Of a DNA stretch of 64,000 bases, positions 1 through 8,160 are shown one piece after another. Every line of letters starts with the position of its first letter. The stretch's first letter is position 1. The stretch comes from Parcubacteria group bacterium (GTDB lineage: Bacteria > Patescibacteria > Paceibacteria > UBA9973 > UBA2103): assembly GCA_028286605.1 (NCBI GenBank), contig JAQBRE010000002.1, forward strand, positions 310,001-374,000, given 5' to 3'. The notes beneath the pieces are model-generated. The model searched no databases. It had not been told where the DNA came from and saw only the letters and a program-made list of their open reading frames with translations. A program made the position numbers and the translations under genes.

Positions 1-441
1 ATTGCCTGATATAGAGACGATAAGGATCGGCGAGTCGGCGAAGTTTACGTCGGAGACGGTCGGTGTCGTTGCTTCTGTGGGCAAGTCCGGTTGCACTTTC
101 GTAACGGCATCCTTAAGGAGCTGGATAGACTTATCGATATTCGCGCTCGAATCGAATTCGACGGAAACGGAAGAGAAGCCATCGCCCGAGGTAGAAGTAA
201 CTTTCGAAACATGCGCCACGCCGAGCACGCCGTCTTCGATCTTGTCTGTAACGAGACGTTCAACGTCTGCAGATGATGCGCCGGGAAGTGCGGTCGTAAT
301 AACGCCGAGCGGTATGGAAATATCTGGTGTCGATTCCTTCGGAATCGACACCACGGCATAGAGACCCGCCGCAAGCAGCACGATCATCAGAAATACGGTG
401 AAATGTTCTTTCTTAAGGAAGAAGCTCCAGAATTTTGTCAT
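1..441 (-). CDS. RND-family efflux permease, N-terminal part (cut by window edge)
   Basis: The first 147 residues of an AcrB/HAE1-type resistance-nodulation-division permease, which pumps small molecules out of the cell using the proton gradient. The start reads MTKFWSFFLKKEHFTVFLMI, a cytoplasmic stub followed by the first membrane helix (about residues 13-32). Then comes the porter-domain entry, with the family-typical stretch around IPKESTPDI (residues 33-41) and PGASSADVERLVTDKIE (about 54-70). It begins 5 bases after the stop of the periplasmic adaptor gene, so the two form an operon. The remainder, including the other 11 helices, lies outside the window. Family assignment is firm; substrate is unknown. 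Confidence 0.88.
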   Translation of the reverse strand, partial: MTKFWSFFLKKEHFTVFLMIVLLAAGLYAVVSIPKESTPDISIPLGVITTALPGASSADVERLVTDKIEDGVLGVAHVSKVTSTSGDGFSSVSVEFDSSANIDKSIQLLKDAVTKVQPDLPTEATTPTVSDVNFADSPILIVSISGN

Positions 442-446
442 GCTCT

Positions 447-2003
447 TTATATACTAGCCTGCGTGCTCGTTGAAACCTGCACTTTTTCACCTTCAGAAAG
501 GCCGCGCGCGTCAGTAACGATCATAAGGTCTGGCGTAATGCCGTTCGTTATCTCGATACGATCGCTAATGACGTTTCCGATCTTCACGATGTGCGCAACG
601 AGCAGGTCGTTCCCGTCTACCGTGAAGACGACGCTCTGATTCGCTGAAAGCTTAACGGCTGCGAGCGGAAGAAGTATCGGCGATGCAGCGGATGTGGTAC
701 TCGTGGCCACCGTAGATTTTGATGGCAGCGCGCTCGCGAATCCGATACGTACGCTCTGACCGTTCTCAAGATTAGTCGCTCCGCTTACAGCGATATCAAC
801 TTCTATCTGTTTGGTCGTAGGATCAAGCGCCGGTGCGATCGTCGTGATGATTCCGTCATAGGAATCATTGATGCGCACTTTCATGCCGGTCGTGATATTC
901 GCGCGATCATCTTGTGAAATGAAGGCGACGATCTCAAGCGAACCGTTATTCGCCACCGTTGCTACATGCATGAGCTGCGTTACGTAATCACCTACATGGA
1001 TAGGAAGGAAGTTCACCGTGCCGCCGATAGGAGCGCGTACGACTGTCTTCTCAAGATTCGCTTGTGCGAGGCGAAGAGAACCGAGCGCAGATTTCACATT
1101 CGCATCAACGCTCGCCGTTGAAGAGGTGCTTTTTGCACGATACGCAGCGCGTGCGCTGGAAACCGCAGCGAGCTGAGCATTGATGCTCGCACGTGCGGAA
1201 GCTAAGGCTGCATTCTGCGCAGGCGTTACATGCGAATCAGCTTCGCCAGAAATGGCAGCGATCTGATCGAGCAAGCTGCTTACCGATTGCAGATCACTCT
1301 GCGATTCGTTAAGAAGGTCATCAACGGAACGCGTATTCGCGCTCGCGATATTCGCGCTGCGCTGCGTCATCGTTTCATCAAGCTGCTGACGATGCGTCTC
1401 GATATCGCTGGCGGTTGGCTTAAGCACGAATTGCGGACCGAATGGCGTGGGATTACCGAAGAAAAGATCTACCTGCGTCGTGAGCGTTGAATCAATAGCA
1501 GCGATCGTTGATTTGTAAGCATTACGCGCATCGGTGTCTGCATCTTGGGGTGAAACAGCGGCGCCAGCGGCGATAGCTGCATCATAGGCGCCCTGCGCCT
1601 GCAGTACCTGTGCGCGCTCGGTGTCATTATTAAGTTCAGCGATAACGAATCCCGCCGGAACGACACTGCCGAGCTGGGCATGTACCGCTTCAACGGTGCC
1701 GCCGGCCTGAGCAAGGAGATTTGCTTCAGAAACGGAACGAACATTACCGACCACGCTTACAGAATCGCCGCCGCCCTCAAGACTGTTTACGGATTGCACC
1801 GTTACCGTGCGGAGCTGATCGGCAGTCGTGGCAGTACCTCCCGAACGGGCAAGCACGACGCCACCGACCACGAGCGCAGCGATGACTGCAACGATCGTTA
1901 CCTGCTGCCAGCGCTTACGTGCCTTGAACCATACCCATATACGCTTCGAGCCAGTGCGGATATTCGTACCGAGTTTCTTCGTCCAGGAGATAATAGGTTT
2001 CAT
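447..2003 (-). CDS. RND efflux periplasmic adaptor (membrane fusion protein, HlyD/AcrA type)
   Basis: 518 residues. A basic cytoplasmic N-terminus is followed by one membrane helix (about residues 35-53), then an extracytoplasmic region. That region has the split lipoyl/barrel-sandwich signature (around AQAGGTVEAVHAQLGSVV and, after a long helical hairpin, VVRAPIGGTVNFLPIHVGDY) and a beta-barrel with a C-terminal domain. It would link the downstream RND permease to the outside. The ATG at 2003 is chosen over an in-frame GTG at 2012 because a TATAGT box (complement 2011-2016), with TTGACT 16 bases further up, ends 7 bases before this ATG. The hairpin region is Ala/Ser/Gln-rich, as usual. How an outer-envelope partner would work in a presumed Patescibacterium is not visible here. 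Confidence 0.87.
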   Translation of the reverse strand: MKPIISWTKKLGTNIRTGSKRIWVWFKARKRWQQVTIVAVIAALVVGGVVLARSGGTATTADQLRTVTVQSVNSLEGGGDSVSVVGNVRSVSEANLLAQAGGTVEAVHAQLGSVVPAGFVIAELNNDTERAQVLQAQGAYDAAIAAGAAVSPQDADTDARNAYKSTIAAIDSTLTTQVDLFFGNPTPFGPQFVLKPTASDIETHRQQLDETMTQRSANIASANTRSVDDLLNESQSDLQSVSSLLDQIAAISGEADSHVTPAQNAALASARASINAQLAAVSSARAAYRAKSTSSTASVDANVKSALGSLRLAQANLEKTVVRAPIGGTVNFLPIHVGDYVTQLMHVATVANNGSLEIVAFISQDDRANITTGMKVRINDSYDGIITTIAPALDPTTKQIEVDIAVSGATNLENGQSVRIGFASALPSKSTVATSTTSAASPILLPLAAVKLSANQSVVFTVDGNDLLVAHIVKIGNVISDRIEITNGITPDLMIVTDARGLSEGEKVQVSTSTQASI

Positions 2004-2010
2004 TACCTTC

Positions 2011-2038
2011 ACTATAGATTGAAAACAGCTTGAGTCAA
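2011..2038 (-). promoter_or_regulatory. Promoter of the RND adaptor-permease operon
   Basis: TTGACT (complement 2033-2038), 16-base spacer, TATAGT (complement 2011-2016), only 7 bases before the ATG at 2003. Predicts an mRNA starting at or next to the start codon. Confidence 0.6.
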
Positions 2039-2074
2039 TTGTTTATTGCTCATGCGCGCTTCATGAAAAGGGCG

Positions 2075-2080
2075 TACACT
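2075..2080 (+). promoter_or_regulatory. -10 box of the MliC-like gene
   Basis: TACACT ends 9 bases before the ATG at 2090. No ribosome binding site is seen. Divergent from the efflux operon promoter about 40 bases away. Confidence 0.45.
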
Positions 2081-2089
2081 AATTCTTAT

Positions 2090-2998
2090 ATGAAGAATAC
2101 TACCTATATATGGACGGCGATTATTATACTCGTGCTGCTTATCGCTTCAGGCGCGTATGCTTACGTGCATATCAATAGCCTGAAACAGCAATTGAGCATG
2201 GCGAGCACGACGCCGATGATGGCGGGTGCAGCGACGCAGTATTCCTGTTCGCAGGGAAGCCTTTCGGCTACCTTCGGTACATCAAGCGTGATGCTTATGC
2301 TTCCAAACGCGCGCATGCTGACGCTTCCGCAGGCTGTTTCTGGTTCTGGTTTTCGCTATGAAAGCGGCACGATCGTCTTCAATGGAAAGGGTAGTAGTGC
2401 GACTCTTACTGAAAACGGCACGGTTACCTATGGAAATTGTCTCGCGGGAACGAATGCAAGCACCGGTACGGCAGGCGACACGAATGCCGGCATGAAGACC
2501 TTCACAGACAGCAGTAACACTTTTAAGTTCACATATCCAGGCATGTTCGCGCTTACCGGTTCTGATGCGGGTTATACCAACGACTGGTCTGCAGGTTCCG
2601 CACAGCTCGGCTTGGTTCTTGCGCAGGTAACGATTCCTCAGTCCTTCGAGCCGAAGACGAACTTCGGTGATGCGAAGTTTACGGTGGGAACGAGTGCCGA
2701 CCCTGCCGCAGTGAAGGGATGCCTCACTCAGGCGAACGGCAGTATGACGAAAGCTCCGGTAAACGTAACTATCAACGGTGTGAAGTATGCGAAGCTCACG
2801 TTCGGTGATGCAGGCGCAGGAAATCTGTACGACACGACCAGCTACCGCACGGTAAAGAATAATCAGTGCTACGCGATCGAATACACGATCCACTCTTCGC
2901 AATTCGCCAATTATCCTGCAGGCTCCATCACCATGTTTGACCAAGCGAAGATACAGAGCACGCTCGATTCCATCGCGCAAAGCTTCAGCTTCCTCTAA
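2090..2998 (+). CDS. Membrane-anchored protein with MliC-type lysozyme-inhibitor domain
   Basis: 302 residues. An N-terminal membrane helix (about residues 5-24) anchors an extracytoplasmic protein. Residues about 50-118 match the MliC/COG3895 fold: a YSC motif near the start, a run of short beta strands, 'FNGKGSSATLTENG', and a closing GNC that would pair with the first Cys. A second, unrecognised domain follows from about 150 (SSNTFKFTYPGMFALTG to the C-terminus) and resembles the beta-rich PsbP/DUF1795-like folds of small surface lipoproteins, but I cannot confirm that. Start at 2090 is preferred over an in-frame start at 2030 because of the hydrophobic anchor and the -10 box just upstream. 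MliC proteins inhibit C-type lysozyme; the same function here is inferred. Confidence 0.7.
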   Translation: MKNTTYIWTAIIILVLLIASGAYAYVHINSLKQQLSMASTTPMMAGAATQYSCSQGSLSATFGTSSVMLMLPNARMLTLPQAVSGSGFRYESGTIVFNGKGSSATLTENGTVTYGNCLAGTNASTGTAGDTNAGMKTFTDSSNTFKFTYPGMFALTGSDAGYTNDWSAGSAQLGLVLAQVTIPQSFEPKTNFGDAKFTVGTSADPAAVKGCLTQANGSMTKAPVNVTINGVKYAKLTFGDAGAGNLYDTTSYRTVKNNQCYAIEYTIHSSQFANYPAGSITMFDQAKIQSTLDSIAQSFSFL

Positions 2999-3048
2999 TC
3001 TTCATACCGGTTGTTCTTTAATGGGCAGGTTATCCCTAACCATCCCGT

Positions 3049-3588
3049 ATGAAGAAATTTACTGTTGGCATATTCGAGAATCGAGAGAATGCTGAAAAGG
3101 CGATTAACCGTGCACATAATGAGCTGAACATCCCGACCGATGATCTTTCATTCATCTATCGCAACAGCGACGGAGAGGTTAAGGAAGTGCATACGGGCGA
3201 CATCGCCACTGATACGCCTGCTGAAGGTGCTGGTCGCGGCGCTGCTGTCGGTGCGACTATCGGTGCATTAGCTGGCCTTGCGACCGTCGCTGGCGTTATT
3301 CCTGTTATCGGTCCGCTGTTCGCCGCCGGCCCAATCGCGATCGCGCTGGGGCTTACGGGTGCCGTTGGCACGACGGCGGCTGCAGCTGCTACGGGCGCCA
3401 TCGCCGGCGGCCTTATCGGTGCACTCGTGAACATGGGTGTGGGCGAAGAGAACGCGAAGCGCTATGCAGACCGCGTGCAATCCGGTGACGTACTCGTTTC
3501 TGCCTATGCGCAGGATGACATAGACGTACGCGCGCTCTTCCTTGATGCTGGTGCGCTCGAGACTGAAGGCTACGGACTCGCTGTATAA
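3049..3588 (+). CDS. General-stress-type protein with glycine-zipper hydrophobic core (YflT/DUF1269-like)
   Basis: 179 residues. The N-terminal part (MKKFTVGIFENRENAEKAIN, residues 1-20) has the alpha/beta ferredoxin-like opening of the general stress protein 17M/DUF1269 group. The middle (about 62-128) is a Gly/Ala-rich hydrophobic segment with repeated GAxxGA and AxxGG spacings, likely two membrane helices or a glycine zipper. The C-terminal part (VGEENAKRYADRVQSGDVLVSA) is again soluble and typical of the family. Members respond to stress, but no biochemical activity is established. It stands alone, 50 bases after the MliC-like gene. No clear -10 box is seen. Confidence 0.6.
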   Translation: MKKFTVGIFENRENAEKAINRAHNELNIPTDDLSFIYRNSDGEVKEVHTGDIATDTPAEGAGRGAAVGATIGALAGLATVAGVIPVIGPLFAAGPIAIALGLTGAVGTTAAAAATGAIAGGLIGALVNMGVGEENAKRYADRVQSGDVLVSAYAQDDIDVRALFLDAGALETEGYGLAV

Positions 3589-3642
3589 GATAGTACGTAT
3601 CTTCATCATCAATTCACTACTCCTTATATAGGATGTGAAGGT

Positions 3643-3771
3643 ATGAAATACCGAACGGCAAACCGACACAGCATACGTTTTATCCTTCGTCGCTTCACGC
3701 GCACGATTAAAGACGCTTTCACTGAAGCATTCGAAGACGTTACGGTTACCGCGTATCGCACATTCGCGTAA
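3643..3771 (+). CDS. Possible small basic protein, 42 residues
   Basis: Short open frame starting MKYRTANRHSIRFILRRF and ending in a taa at 3769-3771. The first half is strongly basic (Arg-rich), the second acidic then neutral. A TATATA box at 3625-3630 ends 12 bases upstream, and a GAAGG stretch sits next to the ATG. I recognise no family. Support comes from the promoter-like box, the amphipathic composition and the otherwise empty gap between two genes. It could be non-coding. Confidence 0.35.
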   Translation: MKYRTANRHSIRFILRRFTRTIKDAFTEAFEDVTVTAYRTFA

Positions 3772-3779
3772 TAAGAATA

Positions 3780-3850
3780 AAGGAACGCACGCAGGCCGCT
3801 TTGCATAATGCTAAAATGCATCTATGCAAAGCGGCCTGCGTGCGTTCCTT
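3780..3850. repeat. 27-bp perfect inverted repeat over the start of mltG
   Basis: Left arm 3780-3806 and right arm 3824-3850 are exact reverse complements over 27 bases, separated by a 17-base loop (3807-3823). The right arm is exactly the first nine codons of mltG as called here. The loop contains TAAAAT (3812-3817), 6 bases before the ATG. Read-through RNA from upstream would fold into a very stable hairpin burying the start codon; RNA starting at the ATG would carry only one arm. Confidence 0.95.
3812..3817 (+). promoter_or_regulatory. -10 box of mltG inside the inverted-repeat loop
   Basis: TAAAAT ends 6 bases before the ATG at 3824, so transcription would be expected to start at the A of the start codon. 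Confidence 0.5.
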
Positions 3851-4843
3851 GTACATATGCGAAAGAAGAACTGGAGGCGCATCGGTATCCGTGCGCTTCT
3901 TATCGTAATCGCACTTATCGTTACGAGCGGGCTCGTATACGCGCACATCTTCGGCCCTACGAATATCTATGGCCAAAGCACGCAATTCATCATTCCGGAG
4001 GGTGATACCGTTTCGCAGGTTGCGGACATGCTCAAAGCGCAAGGATTCGTGCGAAGCAGCGTCGCCTTCCAGATAGCGCTCATCGGTAAAGTGAGCTCAC
4101 GCGGGATACGGCCCGGCGGGTATGAAATTTCTTCGAGCATGGACACGTGGACTATCGCGCAGACGCTCGCTGAACCGCCGTATCTAGTGTTCGTAACGTT
4201 TCCGCAAGGCTCGCGTAAAGAACAGATGGCAGATATTCTGGCTAACGCGCTTTTCTGGACTGATGCGCAGAAGAAAGAATGGCTGACCGTAGATACCGCA
4301 GCAACCGGCACGCTTCCCGAAGGAGATTATTATCCGGACACCTATCTTATTCCTTCGGATCAATCACCCGCAGATGTCGCTGCGCGCTTGCGCGGCCGAT
4401 TCACGGACACGTTCGCTCCGTACATCGCTGAAACGAAGAAGAAAGGTCTCGATTGGAACAAAGTGCTTACGCTCGCGTCTATCGTTGAACGCGAGTCTGC
4501 AATAAACGACCGCACGCTCGTTGCAGGAATTCTATGGAATCGCCTGAACGATGGTATGAAGCTGCAGGCAGATGCAACGCTGCAGTATGCGAAGGGAACA
4601 GAAGGGAATTGGTGGCCCGTGCCACACAGCGCAGACAAATACATCGATTCGCCGTACAACACCTATGAGCACACCGGGCTTCCGCCATATCCGATTGCGA
4701 ACCCAAGCCCTGCATCGGTCGCTGCGGTCCTTGATCCGCAGGCTACGAACTGCATCTTCTACCTGCACGATAACGACCACGTGATTCATTGTTCTGCTAC
4801 GTATGCAGGCCAGCAGCACAATGTTACGAAGTATTTAAAATAG
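3824..4843 (+). CDS. mltG: Endolytic murein transglycosylase MltG
   Basis: 339 residues, normal length for the YceG/MltG family. It cleaves nascent peptidoglycan glycan strands at the outer face of the membrane and sets strand length. A basic N-terminus and one membrane helix (about residues 20-42) precede a LysM-like subdomain (FIIPEGDTVSQVADML, about 55-70) and the catalytic domain. The catalytic Glu is about residue 222 in SIVERESA, followed by the conserved ILWNRLNDGMKLQAD and NTYEHTGLPPYPIANP blocks. The start at 3824 is supported by TAAAAT 6 bases upstream; an alternative ATG at 3857 (MRKKNWRR) also precedes the anchor. The 3' end overlaps the convergent trmB-like gene by 9 bases. Confidence 0.93.
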   Translation: MQSGLRAFLVHMRKKNWRRIGIRALLIVIALIVTSGLVYAHIFGPTNIYGQSTQFIIPEGDTVSQVADMLKAQGFVRSSVAFQIALIGKVSSRGIRPGGYEISSSMDTWTIAQTLAEPPYLVFVTFPQGSRKEQMADILANALFWTDAQKKEWLTVDTAATGTLPEGDYYPDTYLIPSDQSPADVAARLRGRFTDTFAPYIAETKKKGLDWNKVLTLASIVERESAINDRTLVAGILWNRLNDGMKLQADATLQYAKGTEGNWWPVPHSADKYIDSPYNTYEHTGLPPYPIANPSPASVAAVLDPQATNCIFYLHDNDHVIHCSATYAGQQHNVTKYLK

Positions 4844-5503
4844 ATTCGAAAGAATAGAAGCGAGCGCAGAAGAAGTTATAACGGTGGCTCCCGAAGGGTT
4901 CGTAACTATGACGATAGAGTCGTCATAGGCGAGCAGGGCAGCGCCGATGCCTTTTCGTACATTCACCTGCACAAGAACGCCGCGATGCTCCGCATCGCGG
5001 CTCTTCTCATCTAGCCCCAGGTCATTCAAAAAATCCTTCGACGAAATTATAACCACGCACTTCTTCGAACGCGCATAGAACGCAAGATCGAACACGGCCT
5101 GCACGCTTTTCACATCTGCATACTGCATCACTTCGATTCCGCTACTCGCGGCAGGCGTTCGTGTCGCCAACTGCGAAATCAAACTTTGTACCGCATCTTC
5201 TTTTTCCATGAGCGCATTCTTCTGCTGTTCAATCCATCCAAGCAATCGTCCGGGCACTTCCATACGAAACGCGCTCTTGCCATCGCGATCGCGTTCCGCA
5301 ACCAACCCTTTCTCGTTCAGCGTATGCAGCGCGTGATAAATGGTGGGACGCTTCACGCCAGTAGCCGTACCAATTTCCTGCACCGTAATCGAATCAAGAG
5401 TCTGGCCAGCCAGATATATGGATGCCTCAGTATCCGTTAGTCCGACCTCCTCCAACAGTTTCTGCAAGTCAGAGCTTGCGTCATTGGTATTACTTGCTTT
5501 CAT
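4835..5503 (-). CDS. TrmB-family transcriptional regulator
   Basis: 222 residues. The N-terminal winged helix-turn-helix (about residues 10-80) contains LTDTEASIYLAG and GVKRPTIYHALHTLNEKGLV, the hallmark of TrmB-type regulators. A short coiled linker (about 85-110) and a C-terminal alpha/beta sensor resembling a phospholipase-D-like fold (about 120-222) follow. TrmB proteins control sugar and other metabolic genes in archaea and occur in Patescibacteria; the ligand here is unknown. TATAAT at complement 5514-5519 ends 10 bases before the ATG. A divergent, separately promoted secreted protein gene lies 110 bases away and could be a target. Confidence 0.82.
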   Translation of the reverse strand: MKASNTNDASSDLQKLLEEVGLTDTEASIYLAGQTLDSITVQEIGTATGVKRPTIYHALHTLNEKGLVAERDRDGKSAFRMEVPGRLLGWIEQQKNALMEKEDAVQSLISQLATRTPAASSGIEVMQYADVKSVQAVFDLAFYARSKKCVVIISSKDFLNDLGLDEKSRDAEHRGVLVQVNVRKGIGAALLAYDDSIVIVTNPSGATVITSSALASILSNLF

Positions 5504-5513
5504 AGTCGTATTA

Positions 5514-5519
5514 ATTATA
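5514..5519 (-). promoter_or_regulatory. -10 box of the trmB-like gene
   Basis: TATAAT on the minus strand, 10 bases before the start codon at 5503; a nearly leaderless mRNA is expected. Confidence 0.5.
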
Positions 5520-5549
5520 ACCCTTCGTTGACATTTACGGGAAAACTAA

Positions 5550-5578
5550 TTGACAATAGCGAATATATATGCTATATA
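5550..5578 (+). promoter_or_regulatory. Consensus sigma-70 promoter of the 5613 gene
   Basis: TTGACA (5550-5555), 17-base spacer, TATATA (5573-5578). Expected transcription start near 5585, giving a leader of about 28 bases with a ribosome binding site. This differs from the -10-at-the-ATG pattern of most neighbours. Confidence 0.7.
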
Positions 5579-5612
5579 TAGATCAGCCACAGCAATAAGG
5601 AGACATCTTCTA

Positions 5613-6011
5613 ATGCGCCTGTTCCTCACAACCATTCTCGCTGGTATTGCGCTCTCCGCGTCCGCCAGCGCCCAAGTAGTTCCGCCGATAATCATTGTCA
5701 CGCCCATGCCTCTGGTCAGTGCTCCGAATCCGCGGCAAGTGCCAATTGAGGGTACTGACCTGATTGTGCGTTCCAGCACTGGGCTGACCTACGATCATCG
5801 CCAATACCTACGTCACTTGAGCGCCAGTTGCCTCAAGCAGGTTGGGCACATGCAACCCGATCCTATCGGCCCATGGGATGGCGGCCAAGCACTGGACTTG
5901 TGTGTCCGGCTCGATTTCCGGCTCGCCGTGCAGATGCATGACCTTCCAGCTAATGTACATCTGGAAAAGGATCCTCACACGGTCTCGCCGCTTATGGTGA
6001 GACTTAAGTAA
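5613..6011 (+). CDS. Secreted protein of unknown function, likely acquired
   Basis: 132 residues. The start MRLFLTTILAGIALSASASA is a clear Sec signal peptide with an AxA cleavage site near residue 20. The mature part is Pro-rich at first, then holds two Cys (in SASCLKQV and LDLCVRLDF) that could form a disulfide. I recognise no family. Start at 5613 is fixed by AAGGAG (5597-5602), 10 bases upstream, and by the signal peptide. Consensus promoter, Shine-Dalgarno leader, own terminator and a different codon flavour (many GGC, CTG, GTG) mark it as unlike its neighbours; transfer is inferred. Confidence 0.7.
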   Translation: MRLFLTTILAGIALSASASAQVVPPIIIVTPMPLVSAPNPRQVPIEGTDLIVRSSTGLTYDHRQYLRHLSASCLKQVGHMQPDPIGPWDGGQALDLCVRLDFRLAVQMHDLPANVHLEKDPHTVSPLMVRLK

Positions 6012-6032
6012 GATTCGCTTTCTCCGCTCGCA

Positions 6033-6060
6033 CCGCCCCTTCATCTGAAGGGGCGGTTTT
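6033..6060 (+). terminator. Intrinsic terminator after the 5613 gene
   Basis: 11-bp perfect stem (6033-6043 with 6046-6056), 2-base loop, then TTTT. Confidence 0.85.
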
Positions 6061-6142
6061 CATTGACGCAAACGCCTTTTAAGGGTATTTTAGATATATC
6101 AGCCCGAGGGGCATTTTTATTTTATTCTATTGAATTAGCAGT

Positions 6143-7936
6143 ATGGAAATCCGAAACATCGCCATCATCGCTCACGTGGACCACGGCAAGACCACGCTTA
6201 CTGACGCTCTTATGCGCCAGACTGGTGCCGTTGCCGAAGGCGTCTCGATGGACTCCAACTCGCTCGAGCAGGAACGCGGTATCACTATCTATTCGAAGAA
6301 CACGTCTATCGAATACAAGGGTACGAAGATCAACATCGTCGATACCCCAGGACACGCGGATTTCGGCTCTGAAGTGGAGCGCGTGCTTCGCTCTATCGAC
6401 TCCGTGCTACTCGTCGTTGATGCGCAGGAAGGCCCGATGCCGCAGACGCGCTTCGTTCTTAAGAAGAGCCTTGAGCTCGGCATCAAGCCTATCGTCGTCC
6501 TGAACAAGATCGACAAGGCTGCTGCGAATCCTGCACAGGCAGAAGAGCAGGTGCTTGAACTCTTCCTTGAGCTCGGCGCATCGGACGCACAGGCAGATTT
6601 CACGAGCGTATACGCGATCGGCCGTGAAGGCGTCGCGATGAAGAAGCTTGAAGATCCTCGCGTGGACCTCACGCCGCTTCTGGACACCATCCTTGAACTC
6701 GTACCGCCAGCAACGAAGCCGGAAGATGTCGCGAAGCCTGCAAAGCTTCAGGCATTCAACCTCGCCTACGATAACTTCCTCGGCCGCCTCGCTATCTGCC
6801 GCATCTACGAAGGAAAGATTCATCCTAATGACACCGTAACGGTTAAGAAGCCAGATGGAACGAGCCGTACCGGCAAGATCACGAAGGTATTCACGTTCAA
6901 GGGTATCGAGCGCGTAGAGACTCAGGAAGCAGAAGCAGGCGACATCGTTATCGTTGCTGGTCTTCCGGACATTTTCATTGGAGAGACCATCACTATGGAT
7001 GCGAACACGGAACCGCTTCCAGCAATCGCTATCGATGAGCCGACCATCACCGTTAACTTCCTCGTTAACAACTCGCCATTCGCAGGACGCGAAGGGAAGT
7101 ATGTAACGAGCCGCCAGCTCCGCGAGTATCTCGAGCGCGAGCTCGAAGTGAACGTGGGACTTAAGATCGATTTCGTCTCGCCTGATTCCTTCCAGGTTTC
7201 CGGTCGTGGCGAATTGCATATCGCTATTCTCCTTGAGAACATGCGCCGCGCAGGGTACGAGCTTCAGGTCTCGCAGCCGCAGGTCATCATCCGCGAAGTG
7301 GATGGACACAAGATGGAGCCATTCGAGGAAGTCATCATCGATACGCCAAGCGCGTACCAGGGTGCCATCATCGAGCGCCTCGGCACGCGTGCATTCGTGA
7401 TGCAGAACCTTACGCAGCATGACGATTCCGTTCGCCTTACGTTCGAAGGACCGACACGCGGACTCCTCGGCTATCGCAACCAGTTCGTTATCGACACGAA
7501 GGGCGAAGGCATCCTTTCTTCCCGCGTCCTCGACTTCAAGCCGTTCGCAGGCGAGATCAAGAAGCGCCAGACGGGCTCGATGATCTCTATGGCAACCGGC
7601 AAGGCACTCGGCTATGCGCTGTGGGCTATGCAGGAGCGCGGCGTTCTCTACATCGTTCCGGCTACGGAAGTGTATGAAGGTATGGTCATGGGCAACACGA
7701 GCAAGGGCGAGGAAATGGTGGTGAACCCTACGAAGGGTAAGAACCTCACGAACGTCCGTTCTTCCGGTAACGACGAAGCGATCACGCTCGTCCCAGCCTA
7801 CGAGCTCACCATCGAGCGCGGCCTCGAAGTCATGGCTGAAGACGAATACCTTGAGATTACTCCGGTATCTGTTCGCCTCCGCAAGATGCACCTCACGGAA
7901 AGCGCCCGTTCGAAGAACAAAGGCAAGTCGGCTTAG
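6143..7936 (+). CDS. typA: Ribosome-associated GTPase TypA/BipA
   Basis: 597 residues, full length for the family. The translational GTPase binds the 70S ribosome like EF-G and assists 50S assembly under stress or cold. The G1 motif AHVDHGKT is at residues 10-17, switch region ERGITI and G3 DTPGHADFG follow, and G4 is NKIDKA. Domain II (about 200-290), then the EF-G-like domains III and V and the BipA-specific C-terminal domain (about 480-597, including VRSSGNDEA) are all present. TATTCT ends 14 bases upstream of the ATG. It is flanked by a terminator upstream and a small hairpin downstream, so it is probably a single-gene unit. Confidence 0.96.
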   Translation: MEIRNIAIIAHVDHGKTTLTDALMRQTGAVAEGVSMDSNSLEQERGITIYSKNTSIEYKGTKINIVDTPGHADFGSEVERVLRSIDSVLLVVDAQEGPMPQTRFVLKKSLELGIKPIVVLNKIDKAAANPAQAEEQVLELFLELGASDAQADFTSVYAIGREGVAMKKLEDPRVDLTPLLDTILELVPPATKPEDVAKPAKLQAFNLAYDNFLGRLAICRIYEGKIHPNDTVTVKKPDGTSRTGKITKVFTFKGIERVETQEAEAGDIVIVAGLPDIFIGETITMDANTEPLPAIAIDEPTITVNFLVNNSPFAGREGKYVTSRQLREYLERELEVNVGLKIDFVSPDSFQVSGRGELHIAILLENMRRAGYELQVSQPQVIIREVDGHKMEPFEEVIIDTPSAYQGAIIERLGTRAFVMQNLTQHDDSVRLTFEGPTRGLLGYRNQFVIDTKGEGILSSRVLDFKPFAGEIKKRQTGSMISMATGKALGYALWAMQERGVLYIVPATEVYEGMVMGNTSKGEEMVVNPTKGKNLTNVRSSGNDEAITLVPAYELTIERGLEVMAEDEYLEITPVSVRLRKMHLTESARSKNKGKSA

Positions 7937-8001
7937 GTCCTCATCAATCCTTCAGCATTCCTAATGCATGATGCGCGTATTACTCACGTAACGCGCATTT
8001 C

Positions 8002-8151
8002 ATGCTATATACCATCGCTGTGATCTTGGTTGTGCTCTGGGCTATCGGACTCCTGACCGCGTACACGCTCGGTGGATTCATCCACCTGCTGCTCGTCGTC
8101 GCGATCATCCTGGTGCTCATCCGCATCATCCAGGGCAGAAAAGTAGTCTAG
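8002..8151 (+). CDS. lmo0937-family small membrane peptide (DUF5670-like)
   Basis: 49 residues: a first hydrophobic helix (residues 4-22), GGFIH turn, and a second helix (about 27-42) ending in a short basic tail. The arrangement 'LLTAYTLGGFIHLLLVVAII' is typical of the lmo0937 family found across bacteria; function unknown. An 8-bp inverted repeat lies just upstream (7972-7997 region). The next gene starts 9 bases after its stop, so both are probably on one transcript. Confidence 0.75.
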   Translation: MLYTIAVILVVLWAIGLLTAYTLGGFIHLLLVVAIILVLIRIIQGRKVV

Positions 8152-8160
8152 TACTTGCAT

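Noticed and set aside
5561..5581. AT-rich stretch as a TrmB operator palindrome
   Set aside because: On base-by-base check it is not a true palindrome; it is explained by the -10 region of the 5613 promoter.
6407..7891. 494-residue open frame opposite typA
   Set aside because: A shadow of strongly biased codons in typA; sequence is His/Arg/Asp-rich without any family motif.
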